Shown here: positions 17,293-25,893 of the stretch, piece after piece | How the letters are laid out: each line of letters begins with the position of its first letter | Numbering within the stretch: the stretch's first letter is position 1 | Assembly (NCBI RefSeq): GCF_019511345.1 | Contig: NZ_JAEUAK010000001.1 | Location: forward strand, 558,001-622,000 | From: Rhizobium mesosinicum | Lineage (GTDB): Bacteria; Pseudomonadota; Alphaproteobacteria; Rhizobiales; Rhizobiaceae | Direction of reading: 5' to 3' | DNA: 64,000 bases | Translations under genes and position numbers: made by a program | The notes under the pieces: generated by a model | Database searches by the model: none | Told to the model about the DNA's origin: nothing | What the model saw: only the letters and a program-made list of their open reading frames with translations

Positions 17293-18069
17293 ATGCCAAA
17301 CCGCCTTTCCGGAAAACGGGTCTTCATCACGGGCGCCGCCCAAGGGATCGGACAAGCGATCGCCGAGGCATTCGCGGCCGAGGATGCCCGCCTCTTCCTC
17401 GTCGATCGCGATGAAAAGTTGCTCGAGGAGACCGCTGCCGCCCTTGCTGCAAAGGGGGCCGTGCTCGGCTACCAGGCAGCCGATATCGCTGATGGTGATG
17501 CAATCAAGGCGGCCGTTGCAAAAGCGGCGGGCGAGATCGGCAGCATCAATGCCCTCGTCAACAATGCCGGCGTCAACGTCTTTGCCGAACCCTTACGGGC
17601 GACAGACGAAGAGTGGCAGCGCTGCTTCGACATCAATCTCAAGGGCGCCTGGCACTGCTGCCGCTCTGTGCTACCGCAGATGATCGCGGAAGGTGGTGGC
17701 GTGATCCTCAATATCGCCTCGACCCACGCCTTCACCATCATTCCCCACACCTTCCCCTACCCTCTCGCCAAACATGCGCTGCTCGGCATGACCAAGTCCC
17801 TCGGCATCGAATATGCGCCTCAAAACGTGCGTGTGAACGCGATCGCGCCCGGCTACGTCTCGACCCAGAAGGTCATCGATTACTGGAACGGCTTTGCCGA
17901 TCCGGAAAAGGCACGGGACGAAACGATGAAACTGCATCCAGGCGGTCGCATCGCCACGCCGAAGGAAATCGCCATGGCGGCGGTTTTCATGATCTCGGAT
18001 GAGTGCACCTTCATGAACGCCACCTGCCTGACGATCGATGGCGGCTTGAGCGTCATGCAGCACCAATAG
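17293..18069 (+). CDS. Short-chain dehydrogenase/reductase, probable aldose 1-dehydrogenase
   Basis: A 258-residue classical SDR. The cofactor motif TGAAQGIG (13-20), NNAG (90-93) and catalytic Ser143, Tyr156 and Lys160 (YPLAK) are all intact. An Asp at the end of beta-2 (LVDRD) favours NAD(H). It starts 30 bases after the epimerase, with AGAGGA before the ATG. In non-phosphorylating pentose pathways of rhizobia an NAD(P)-dependent dehydrogenase oxidises L-arabinose or D-galactose to the lactone. That reaction fits the context, but the exact sugar is an inference, and no lactonase or dehydratase follows here. Confidence 0.75.
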   Translation: MPNRLSGKRVFITGAAQGIGQAIAEAFAAEDARLFLVDRDEKLLEETAAALAAKGAVLGYQAADIADGDAIKAAVAKAAGEIGSINALVNNAGVNVFAEPLRATDEEWQRCFDINLKGAWHCCRSVLPQMIAEGGGVILNIASTHAFTIIPHTFPYPLAKHALLGMTKSLGIEYAPQNVRVNAIAPGYVSTQKVIDYWNGFADPEKARDETMKLHPGGRIATPKEIAMAAVFMISDECTFMNATCLTIDGGLSVMQHQ

Positions 18070-18148
18070 GAGCGGCCCCTCCCCCTCTCCGTGGCCTCAG
18101 AGTGCAGCCGCTCACATCTATTGTCTAGTTTTTGCGCAGCAGCATTAC

Positions 18149-18177
18149 TTGACACAATTTTGGGCGATCCATAGAGT
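18149..18177 (+). promoter_or_regulatory. sigma70-type promoter of the BMP importer operon
   Basis: TTGACA (18149-18154) and TAGAGT (18172-18177) lie 17 bases apart, 32 bases before the binding-protein ATG. The -35 is a perfect consensus and the spacing is optimal. Confidence 0.55.
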
Positions 18178-18208
18178 TTTATCCATCTGGTAAAAAAGAG
18201 GGGAACTC

Positions 18209-19195
18209 ATGAAAAATCAGATCATTATGTCTCGCCGCACGGTGCTTGCCTCCGGCATGGCACTCGGTGCAACCGCCTTTGCACCCAAGCTCTGGGCGCA
18301 GGAAAAACTGAAGGTTGCAGGCATTCACGCCTCGCCGGTCGAAAATGCCTGGAACTCCTGTCTGCACAAGGCCCTTCAGGACGCCGCTTCGGAAGGCGTG
18401 ATCGAATATGTCTTTTCCGAAGGCGTTTCGGGCACCGACTATCCGCGTGCCATGCGCGAATATGCCGAGCAGGGCAGCGCCCTCATCGTCGGCGAGGCCT
18501 ATGCCGTCGAGCGCGAAGCCCGCCAGGTTGCCGCCGACTATCCGAAGACCGCTTTCATGCTGGGCTCCAGCGGCGAGCCATCGGGCGACAATTTCGGCGT
18601 CTTCGGCACCTGGAACCATGACGGCGCCTATCTTGCCGGCATGCTCGCGGGCAAGATGACGAAGTCGGGCATTGTCGGCTCGGTCGGCGCGCTGCCGATC
18701 CCTGAGGTCAACATGCTGATGAATGCCTTTGCTGCCGGCGTGAAGGAAGTCCGCCCGGATGCCAAGCACCTCGTCGCCTTCATCGGCACCTTCTTTGATC
18801 CGCCGAAGGCACGCGAAGCAGGCCTTGCCCAGATCGATGCCGGTGCCGATATCCTGTTCGGCGAACGTATCGGCACGGCGGATGCCGCCAAGGAGCGTGG
18901 CATCAAGTCGGTCGGTTCACTGATCGACTATACGCCGCGTTATCCAGAGACCGTCTTTGCCAATGCCATCTGGGGCTTCCGTCCGATCCTCAATGCCGCA
19001 ATCGCCGATGTGAAGGCCGGCAAGCCGACCGGCAACAACTACACCCGCTTCGGCCTGATGAAGGAAGGCGGCAGCGATATCGTATACGTCAAGGGCGTCG
19101 CACCGGCGGAAGCCGAAGCGGCCATGGAGGCCAAACGCGCCGCCATCAAGTCCGGCGCCTTTGAGGTTCCGATCATGCCCGAGGAGCCGAAGTAA
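18209..19195 (+). CDS. BMP-family ABC transporter substrate-binding protein
   Basis: A 328-residue protein of the BMP/PnrA (Med) family, which binds purine nucleosides and related compounds. The N-terminus, MSRRTVLASGMALGATAFAPKLWAQ, has a twin-arginine pair before a hydrophobic stretch and could be a Tat or Sec signal. The mature part shows KVAGIHASPVENAWN, SEGVSGTDYPRAMREYAEQG, GTWNHDGAYLAGMLAGKMTKSGIVGSVGALPIPEVNMLMNAF and GADILFGERIGT, as expected. AGAGGGGA precedes the ATG. It heads an operon with an amidase, an ATPase, two permeases and a deaminase-like hydrolase. Confidence 0.85.
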   Translation: MKNQIIMSRRTVLASGMALGATAFAPKLWAQEKLKVAGIHASPVENAWNSCLHKALQDAASEGVIEYVFSEGVSGTDYPRAMREYAEQGSALIVGEAYAVEREARQVAADYPKTAFMLGSSGEPSGDNFGVFGTWNHDGAYLAGMLAGKMTKSGIVGSVGALPIPEVNMLMNAFAAGVKEVRPDAKHLVAFIGTFFDPPKAREAGLAQIDAGADILFGERIGTADAAKERGIKSVGSLIDYTPRYPETVFANAIWGFRPILNAAIADVKAGKPTGNNYTRFGLMKEGGSDIVYVKGVAPAEAEAAMEAKRAAIKSGAFEVPIMPEEPK

Positions 19196-19207
19196 GCCGG
19201 CATCTGC

Positions 19208-20656
19208 ATGAACGGGATTGAGAAAAGCAAGGGCTCGATACCGGGCGGCGACGCGATTGCACTCGCCGCCCGGATCGGGACCGGTGCATTTGATTGCACC
19301 GAAGCGATGAAGGCTGCGATTTCCGCCGCCAGGGCGAAGGATGCGCTGGGCGCGATCTGTCATCTGGACGAAGATCTGGGTCTCGCGAATGCCGCCGTAC
19401 TTGATCGCGAATATCGGGACAATTCCGCCATATTCTCCGTCCGGCCGTTTGCCGGCGTGCCAACGCTTGCCAAGGATCTCGGCGGCCCGTTCAAGGGTCT
19501 TCCAGTTCGCGCTGGTTCACGACTCTTCGACGGCATGCTCGATCCGTCTGCCGATTCCGATCTGGCAGATCGTTTTCGTCAGGCCGGTTTCAGCCTCTTC
19601 GGTCTCACCACCAGTCCGGAAGCCGGTCTCTCTCTCGCAAGCGAACCCATGCGCGGACCCGTCTGTCGCAATCCGCTCGATCCGTCCCGTACGGCGGGTG
19701 GCTCTTCCGGTGGCGCCGCCGCTGCGGTTGCTGCCGGGGTCGTAGCGATTGCCCACGCAACGGATGCCGGTGGTTCCATTCGCGTGCCCGCCGCCTGTTG
19801 TGGTCTAATCGGCTTGAAGCCCAGCCGCGGCGCCATTCCAGGCGGCCCGGGCTTCGGCAATCATCTTGGCGGTATCGCCAGTGAGCTGGCGGTCTGCCGC
19901 TCGGTCCGCGATGCCGGTGCTATCTTCGACGCGCTTCATGGAAGACCCGCCGGCCCTTACCCGGAGCCGGCACTCGACAGGAGCGAAAGACCCCGCCGGC
20001 GCATCGGCCTGCTGACCGATACCGGCAGCGACTTTCCGACCGAGGCTGCACGGCAGCAAGCCGTAGGGGCTGCGGCCCGCAGCCTCGAGGGGGACGGACA
20101 TGAGATCGTCATCGTGGACTGGCAGCGGCTTGAAGCAAGTGTCATCGCGAGTGCCGCCATTTTCGCCGACATCATCGCAGTCAATCTGGCATGGCTCGTC
20201 GATAGCCTCCATCTTGACCTCTCGAAAGCCGAACCTCTGACGGCAGCCTTTGCCGTGCGCGGGGCCAGACTTGCGCCGACTGCGCTCTGGCAGAGCCTCA
20301 GCACCATGCCGCATGTCAGCCATGACCTCTGGCACCTGTTCGACGATATCGACTGCCTGCTGACGCCGATGCTTGCGACAGCCCCTCTGCCGATCGGCTC
20401 CTTCCCGACTGACCATCAGGATACCGACCTGCATCTGAACCGCATGGCGCGCTTTGCGCCACTCGCCTGTCTTGCCAATATTTCCGGCTTTCCGGCGCTG
20501 ACACTTCCTTTTGGAAGCGATGCGGACGGAATGCCGCTGCCTGTGCAATTGCTGGCGCCGATGGGCCGGGAACCACTGCTGCTTGCCCTTGCCTCGCGGC
20601 TGGAAGCAGAGCAACGTTGGATCCACCCCCATGCCATTGCGGGACTTGCCTCATGA
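19208..20656 (+). CDS. Amidase signature family hydrolase
   Basis: A 482-residue amidase with the complete Ser-cisSer-Lys triad: K89 in LAKDLGG, S166 in TAGGSSGGAAAAVAAG, and nucleophile S190 in ATDAGGSIRVPA. It hydrolyses an amide or imide bond. The C-terminal ANISGFPALTLPFG and GMPLPVQLLAP are typical of GatA-like/AtzF-like amidases. It starts 12 bases after the binding protein, without an intervening stem-loop, and its stop overlaps the ATPase start (ATGA). Placement inside a nucleobase-type transport operon suggests it acts on the imported compound or a ring-opened product; this is inferred. Confidence 0.85.
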   Translation: MNGIEKSKGSIPGGDAIALAARIGTGAFDCTEAMKAAISAARAKDALGAICHLDEDLGLANAAVLDREYRDNSAIFSVRPFAGVPTLAKDLGGPFKGLPVRAGSRLFDGMLDPSADSDLADRFRQAGFSLFGLTTSPEAGLSLASEPMRGPVCRNPLDPSRTAGGSSGGAAAAVAAGVVAIAHATDAGGSIRVPAACCGLIGLKPSRGAIPGGPGFGNHLGGIASELAVCRSVRDAGAIFDALHGRPAGPYPEPALDRSERPRRRIGLLTDTGSDFPTEAARQQAVGAAARSLEGDGHEIVIVDWQRLEASVIASAAIFADIIAVNLAWLVDSLHLDLSKAEPLTAAFAVRGARLAPTALWQSLSTMPHVSHDLWHLFDDIDCLLTPMLATAPLPIGSFPTDHQDTDLHLNRMARFAPLACLANISGFPALTLPFGSDADGMPLPVQLLAPMGREPLLLALASRLEAEQRWIHPHAIAGLAS

Positions 20657-22182
20657 CATCAGCTCCCGTGCTCCAGCTCGACGGCATCAGCAAGCGTTTC
20701 GGCGCGATCCAGGCCAATGACGATATTTCGCTGAGCCTCGCCAAGGGCGAAGTGCTGGCCCTGCTTGGCGAAAACGGCGCCGGCAAGACGACGCTGATGA
20801 GCATCCTCTTCGGCCATTATGTGCCGGATGCCGGCACGATTCATGTCGAAGGCAGTGAATTGCCGGTCGGCCGGCCGCGCGCGGCGATCCGCGCCGGCAT
20901 CGGCATGGTGCACCAGCATTTCTCCCTGGCGTCGAATTTGACCGTACTCGAAAACGTCATGACGGGAACGGAAAAGCTCTGGTCGTTTAAATCGGAAAGG
21001 GCGGCCGGCCGCGCCAGGCTTCTCTCCATTGCCTCCCGCTTCGGTCTCGCCGTCAACCCCGATGCCCGGCTCGGCGACCTCTCGGTCGGCGAGCAGCAGC
21101 GCGTCGAAATTCTGAAGGCGCTCTATAACGACGCCCGAATTCTCATCCTCGACGAGCCGACGGCGGTCTTGACCAATATCGAGGCGGAGCGCCTTTTCCA
21201 GACGCTTCGGGAAATGGCCCGGCAGGGCCTGTCGCTGATCTTCATTTCTCACAAGCTTGACGAAGTGATCAGTGCAGCCGACCGCGTCGTCGTGCTGCGC
21301 GGCGGAAAGGTCGTCGCCGAACGGCTGACCGGTGAGACCAGCAAGGCCGAACTTGCCGAACTCATGGTCGGGAGGCGGGTGACGCGCCCGGTCCGCGAGG
21401 CGTCGACGCCCGGCGAGGTCGTCTTCGAAGCGGTCGGCGTCACCGTTCGCGACGGCAGCCAGGATCGGCTGAAGGATATCAGCTTACGGCTTCATGCGGG
21501 CGAAACGCTTGGCATCATTGGCGTCTCCGGCAATGGCCAGGCGACGCTCAGTCATCTTGTCAGCGGATTGGTTGGATGGAGCCGAGGCGATATCATGCTC
21601 TTCGGGCAGCCGGTCACCGAACTCAGTGTCAAAAATCTCATCGATGCCGGCATCGGCCGTATTCCGGAGGATCGCAACAAGGAAGGGACGATCGGCGAAC
21701 TCGCGGTCTGGGAAAATGCCGTGCTGGAGCGCATCGCCTCGCCGCGCTTCTCTCGCCATGGGCTCGTCGACCGCAAGGCCGGCATGGCCTTCGCCCAGGA
21801 GATTATCGCCGAATTCGATATTCGCGGCGGCGGACCGGCAACGCGCACGCGACTTCTGTCGGGCGGCAACATGCAAAAGCTGATCCTCGGCCGCAACCTG
21901 CACGACAGGCCGAAGATCCTGATTGCGGCACAGCCGACACGCGGGCTCGATGAAGGCGCGGTTGCCGCCGTCCATGCCCGCATATTGCAGGCACGCAAGG
22001 AAGGCACGGCCGTGCTTCTGATATCGGAGGATCTGGACGAGGTGATCGGCCTTGCCGATCGCATCCAGGCGATCGTCAAGGGGCGCCTGTCGCCCGCCAT
22101 CGACGCGCAAAGCGCAGATCCCCGAAAACTCGGCCTGATGATGTCAGGTGAATGGACGTCCGAGGCCCAGCATGCGTCTTGA
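20653..22182 (+). CDS. ABC transporter ATP-binding protein, nucleoside-type (tandem ABC, YufO-like)
   Basis: A 509-residue protein with two ABC domains. The first has GENGAGKTT, the signature LSVGEQQRVEILKAL and ILILDEPTAVLT. The second has a degenerate P-loop, GVSGNGQATLSHLV, an intact LSGGNMQKLILGRNL, and a Walker B (KILIAAQPTRGLD) in which the usual Asp-Glu is Ala-Gln, so this site is probably non-hydrolytic. The layout matches ATPases of BMP-dependent nucleoside importers. The start at 20653 overlaps the amidase stop. Confidence 0.9.
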   Translation: MTSAPVLQLDGISKRFGAIQANDDISLSLAKGEVLALLGENGAGKTTLMSILFGHYVPDAGTIHVEGSELPVGRPRAAIRAGIGMVHQHFSLASNLTVLENVMTGTEKLWSFKSERAAGRARLLSIASRFGLAVNPDARLGDLSVGEQQRVEILKALYNDARILILDEPTAVLTNIEAERLFQTLREMARQGLSLIFISHKLDEVISAADRVVVLRGGKVVAERLTGETSKAELAELMVGRRVTRPVREASTPGEVVFEAVGVTVRDGSQDRLKDISLRLHAGETLGIIGVSGNGQATLSHLVSGLVGWSRGDIMLFGQPVTELSVKNLIDAGIGRIPEDRNKEGTIGELAVWENAVLERIASPRFSRHGLVDRKAGMAFAQEIIAEFDIRGGGPATRTRLLSGGNMQKLILGRNLHDRPKILIAAQPTRGLDEGAVAAVHARILQARKEGTAVLLISEDLDEVIGLADRIQAIVKGRLSPAIDAQSADPRKLGLMMSGEWTSEAQHAS

Positions 22183-23221
22183 ACGCCGCGATCATCGTCC
22201 CCTTTATCTGGTCGTGGCAGCGCCTGTCGCTGCCGTCATCGCCGCACTCGCCATCGCCGGGATCCTGATCGCGTTCGCCGGTGCACCCGTTTTCGAGGCC
22301 TATCGGCGTATTCTGACCGGCGCCTTCGGCTCGCGGCTTTCGGCGACGGAGACGCTGACGCGGGCGACACCGCTGATGCTGACCGGCCTTGCCGCGGCCG
22401 TCGCCTTCCGCGCCCGGCTCTGGAATATCGGCGCCGAAGGCCAGTTCTATCTCGGCGCCATCACGGTTGCCGCACTCGGCTCCAAACTGCTGGCAGGCCT
22501 GCCGGCGGCACTTCTCATCCCAGTTCTGCTGATTACGGGTGCCGTCGCCGGCATGGTGCTGATCCTTGTACCGCTCTGGCTGCGGCTGCGCTTTTCCGTC
22601 GATGAGGTCGTCACCAGCCTGCTGTTGAATTTCGTCGCCCTGCTCTTCGTCTCCATGCTGGTCGATGGCGTCCTGAAGGATCCGCTTGCCTTCGGCTGGC
22701 CGCAATCGATACCAGTCAGCGATCATGCGCTGCTGTCGAAACTGGTGGCGCGCTCACGGCTGCATCTCGGCTTCATCATCGCCATCGTCATTGCATTTGC
22801 CGTATACTTCCTCCAGTCACGCACGGTCTTCGGCCTACGCTCGCGCGCTGCCGGTCTCAATCCTGCCGGCGCCGTCTTTGCGGGCGTGCCGCTTGGCATG
22901 ACGCTGGTGAAGGTCGCCTGCCTTTCCGGTGGTCTGGCGGGTCTCGCCGGTGCGATCGAGGTGATGGGCGTGAAAGGCTATGTGACGACGGATCTCTCGC
23001 CCGGCTTCGGCTATTCCGGCATCATCGTCGCCATGCTCGCCAACCTGCATCCGATCGGAGTGATTGCCGCAGCACTCTTCACTGCCACGATGTTCGTTGG
23101 CGCCGACGGCATGAGCCGGGCGCTCGGCATACCGACCTATATTGCCGATGTGACAGTCGCAGTCTCTCTGCTCACCATGCTTATTGCCCTGTTCTTCACG
23201 CAATACAGGATCCGCAGATGA
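22172..23221 (+). CDS. ABC transporter permease, nucleoside-type (YufP-like)
   Basis: A 349-residue CUT2-like permease with RLWNIGAEGQFYLGAI, SVDEVVTSLLLNFVALLFV, GLRSRAAGLNPAGAVFAGVPLGMTLVKVACLSGGLAGLAGAIEVMG and SPGFGYSGIIVAMLANLHPIG, all diagnostic of BMP-linked nucleoside permeases. The ATG at 22172 overlaps the end of the ATPase gene; an in-frame ATG at 22148 is less likely. The stop overlaps the next permease start (ATGA). Confidence 0.85.
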   Translation: MRLERRDHRPLYLVVAAPVAAVIAALAIAGILIAFAGAPVFEAYRRILTGAFGSRLSATETLTRATPLMLTGLAAAVAFRARLWNIGAEGQFYLGAITVAALGSKLLAGLPAALLIPVLLITGAVAGMVLILVPLWLRLRFSVDEVVTSLLLNFVALLFVSMLVDGVLKDPLAFGWPQSIPVSDHALLSKLVARSRLHLGFIIAIVIAFAVYFLQSRTVFGLRSRAAGLNPAGAVFAGVPLGMTLVKVACLSGGLAGLAGAIEVMGVKGYVTTDLSPGFGYSGIIVAMLANLHPIGVIAAALFTATMFVGADGMSRALGIPTYIADVTVAVSLLTMLIALFFTQYRIRR

Positions 23222-24162
23222 CGGCGCTGATCGACATTGTCTCGTCCGCAGGCCTCTGGGCGGCAGTGCTGCGCATCGCGACCCCGCTGATCTTCGGCAC
23301 GCTCGGCGCGCTTCTCTGCGAAAGGGCGGGCGTCCTCAATCTCGGCATCGAGGGCATCATGACCTTCGGAGCGATGATCGGCTGGCTAGCGGTCTTCCAC
23401 GGCGCCGACCTCTGGACCGGTCTTCTGGTCGCAGCCTTCGCCGGCGCGGTCTTCGGCCTTTTGCACGCGCTTTTGACCGTCACGCTCGGCCTGTCGCAGC
23501 ACGTCACCGGCCTTGGCATTACACTCTTTGCCTCCAGCCTCAGCTATTTCATCTTCCGCCTGGTCGTGCCGCTTGCCGGCACACCGCCAACGATCGCGCC
23601 CTTCCAGCCGCTCGATATCCCCCTTCTCTCCAGCCTGCCCTTCCTTGGCCCGGCCCTTTTTGCACAGACGGCGCCGACCTATCTGGCGATCTTCCTGGCA
23701 CTCGCGATGGGTTATCTGATCTTTCGAACGCCGCTTGGCCTGACGATCCGCATGACCGGCGAAAACCCGCATGCGGCCGAAGCGCAGGGCATTGATCCGA
23801 TCCGGGTCCGCTATGGCGCGATCATTGCCGGAAGCGCCTTGATGGCGGTCGGCGGCGCCTTCCTGACGCTCTCTGCCTTCAACAGCTTCTTCCCGACAAT
23901 GGTCCAGGGGCGCGGCTGGATTTCCATCGCGCTCGTCGTCTTCGCCTCGTGGCGGCCAGGCCGGGCTCTGCTGGGCGCTCTGCTCTTCGCCTTCTTCGAC
24001 GCCTTCCAGCTGCGGCTGCAGACCGTGCTCGGTGGGGTCGTGCCCTATCAGCTTTTCCTGATGACGCCCTATCTCCTGTCGATCGCGGCTCTTGCCGTGA
24101 TGGCGCGACGCGCCCGCGTGCCGCAGGCGCTGATGCAGCCCTATCGCCGCGGCGAGCGGTGA
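23218..24162 (+). CDS. ABC transporter permease, nucleoside-type (YufQ-like)
   Basis: A 314-residue membrane protein, the partner of the preceding permease. GTLGALLCERAGVLNLGIEGIMTFGAMIGW is the hallmark of the second BMP-type permease, and TGENPHAAEAQGIDPIRVRYGAIIAGSALMAVGGAFLTLSAFNSF forms the ATPase-docking region. It is translationally coupled to the upstream gene and followed 34 bases later by the amidohydrolase. Confidence 0.9.
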   Translation: MTALIDIVSSAGLWAAVLRIATPLIFGTLGALLCERAGVLNLGIEGIMTFGAMIGWLAVFHGADLWTGLLVAAFAGAVFGLLHALLTVTLGLSQHVTGLGITLFASSLSYFIFRLVVPLAGTPPTIAPFQPLDIPLLSSLPFLGPALFAQTAPTYLAIFLALAMGYLIFRTPLGLTIRMTGENPHAAEAQGIDPIRVRYGAIIAGSALMAVGGAFLTLSAFNSFFPTMVQGRGWISIALVVFASWRPGRALLGALLFAFFDAFQLRLQTVLGGVVPYQLFLMTPYLLSIAALAVMARRARVPQALMQPYRRGER

Positions 24163-24196
24163 TCCCATCCTTGAACCACAACAGACCGGTGTCGCC

Positions 24197-25492
24197 ATGT
24201 TTGACCTGATCATCAGAAACGCAAATCTTCCCGATGGCCGCAACGGCATCGACATCGCCATAGACAACGGCAAAATCGTCGAGGTGGCGGCCAGGATCGA
24301 GGCCAGTGCCGGCGAGGAAATCGACGCGACCGGCCGTCTCGTCAGCCCGCCCTTCGTCGATCCGCATTTCCATATGGATGCGACGCTCTCGCTCGGCCTG
24401 CCGCGCATGAACCGCTCCGGCACGCTGCTCGAAGGCATTGCGCTCTGGGGCGAACTTCGGCCAATCCTGACCCGCGAAGCCTTGGTGGAGCGGGCGCTGC
24501 GTTATTGCGATCTGGCCGTCTCGCAGGGGCTTCTCGCCATCCGCAGCCATGTCGATACCAGCGATCCCAGGCTGGTGACCGCCGAGGCGCTGATCGAGGT
24601 GCGCGAGAAGGTCGCTCCCTATATCGACCTGCAGCTCGTCGCCTTTCCGCAGGATGGTTACTATCGTTCGCCCGGCGGCGTCGACGCCCTGAACCGCGCG
24701 CTCGACATGGGTCTCGATATCGTCGGCGGCATTCCGCATTTCGAGCGCACCATGGCCGATGGCGCAGCCTCGGTCGCAGCTCTCTGCCGCATCGCCGCCG
24801 ATCGTGGCCTGCCGGTCGACATGCATTGTGACGAGACCGACGATCCGCTGTCGCGCCATATCGAAACGCTTGCTGCCGAAACGGTCCGTTTCGGCCTGCA
24901 GGGACGCGTCGCCGGCTCACACCTGACCTCCATGCACTCGATGGATAACTATTACGTCTCCAAGCTCATTCCGCTGATGGCGGAGGCGCAAATCAACGTC
25001 ATCCCCAATCCGCTCATCAACATCATGCTGCAGGGACGGCACGACACCTACCCGAAGCGACGCGGCATGACACGGGTGCGCGAACTGATGGACGCCGGCC
25101 TCAACGTCTCCTTCGGCCATGACTGCGTGATGGACCCCTGGTATTCGATGGGCTCCGGCGACATGCTGGAGGTCGGCCATATGGCAATCCATGTCACCCA
25201 GATGGCCGGCATCGACGACAAGAGGAAGATTTTCGACGCGCTGACCGTCAACTCGGCAAAGACGATGGGCCTTGAAGGCTACGGCCTGGAAAAGGGCAGG
25301 AACGCCGATCTTGTCATCCTGCAGGCGCGCGATCCGCTGGAAGCGCTCAGGCTGAAGGCGAACCGGCTGGCCGTCATCCGGCGCGGCAAGGTCATCGCGC
25401 GTTCGGCTCCGCGGATTGCAGAACTGCATCTTGCCGGACGCCCGGCAACGGTTGACGGGGCCACTTATGCGCCGATCGTCCCTGGCGCCTAA
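24197..25492 (+). CDS. codA: Cytosine deaminase-like amidohydrolase
   Basis: A 431-residue amidohydrolase close to E. coli CodA. Metal ligands are H57 and H59 in PPFVDPHFHMD, a His in GLPVDMHCDETDDPLSRHIET (the CodA HCDE motif), another in SHLTSMHSMDN, and the metal Asp in SFGHDCVMDPWYSMGSGDML. CodA hydrolyses cytosine to uracil and ammonia and also acts on related rings such as isoguanine. In CodA, the residue following the GHD motif influences specificity; here it is Cys. With a BMP importer and an amidase, the operon looks like uptake and deamination of a nucleobase-like ring. The exact substrate is open. Confidence 0.75.
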   Translation: MFDLIIRNANLPDGRNGIDIAIDNGKIVEVAARIEASAGEEIDATGRLVSPPFVDPHFHMDATLSLGLPRMNRSGTLLEGIALWGELRPILTREALVERALRYCDLAVSQGLLAIRSHVDTSDPRLVTAEALIEVREKVAPYIDLQLVAFPQDGYYRSPGGVDALNRALDMGLDIVGGIPHFERTMADGAASVAALCRIAADRGLPVDMHCDETDDPLSRHIETLAAETVRFGLQGRVAGSHLTSMHSMDNYYVSKLIPLMAEAQINVIPNPLINIMLQGRHDTYPKRRGMTRVRELMDAGLNVSFGHDCVMDPWYSMGSGDMLEVGHMAIHVTQMAGIDDKRKIFDALTVNSAKTMGLEGYGLEKGRNADLVILQARDPLEALRLKANRLAVIRRGKVIARSAPRIAELHLAGRPATVDGATYAPIVPGA

Positions 25493-25893
25493 ACCTCTCC
25501 TTGGGTGCGCGCGCTCAGCTCTCGCCTTTGACCTGGATGAGATAGGGCGGCGTCAGGCCTGAGGGCACGGCGGGCAGGTGCCGGAGGATTTCTGCAGGGG
25601 GCGAATGTCCCTCCTGCGTCTACTTCACCTTTGCGACATGGCAGGAGATCTAACGCTCAGGCTTTCTGCCAAAAACCGCTTGCGAGCCGCAAGGAGGGCG
25701 AGTGGTCGGTGATACCGGAGTGTTCCACCTCGATTGACCCGGACGGCGCCGAGATTGCCGGGCACTATCCTGCTTTGCTAACCACCCGCTCCGAACCCGC
25801 GGTAAGCCTGGAACCCTTCTGCGCCGGAAGACGTTTTCAATCCGTCTGCCCCGTCTCGAAATTCATCAACAATTCGCAGACCCACGGATCCGG
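25493..25893. other. Intergenic stretch with a degraded coding remnant
   Basis: No intact gene is visible. On the minus strand, bases 25619-25515 read as a plausible protein C-terminus (EGHSPPAEILRHLPAVPSGL, then TPPYLIQVKGES and a stop). It is cut at its 5' side by TAG at 25620-25622 and again at 25650-25652. Sense-like sequence (HVAKVK) continues between those stops, which suggests decay of a former gene of unknown kind. The rest shows no recognised signal. Confidence 0.3.
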
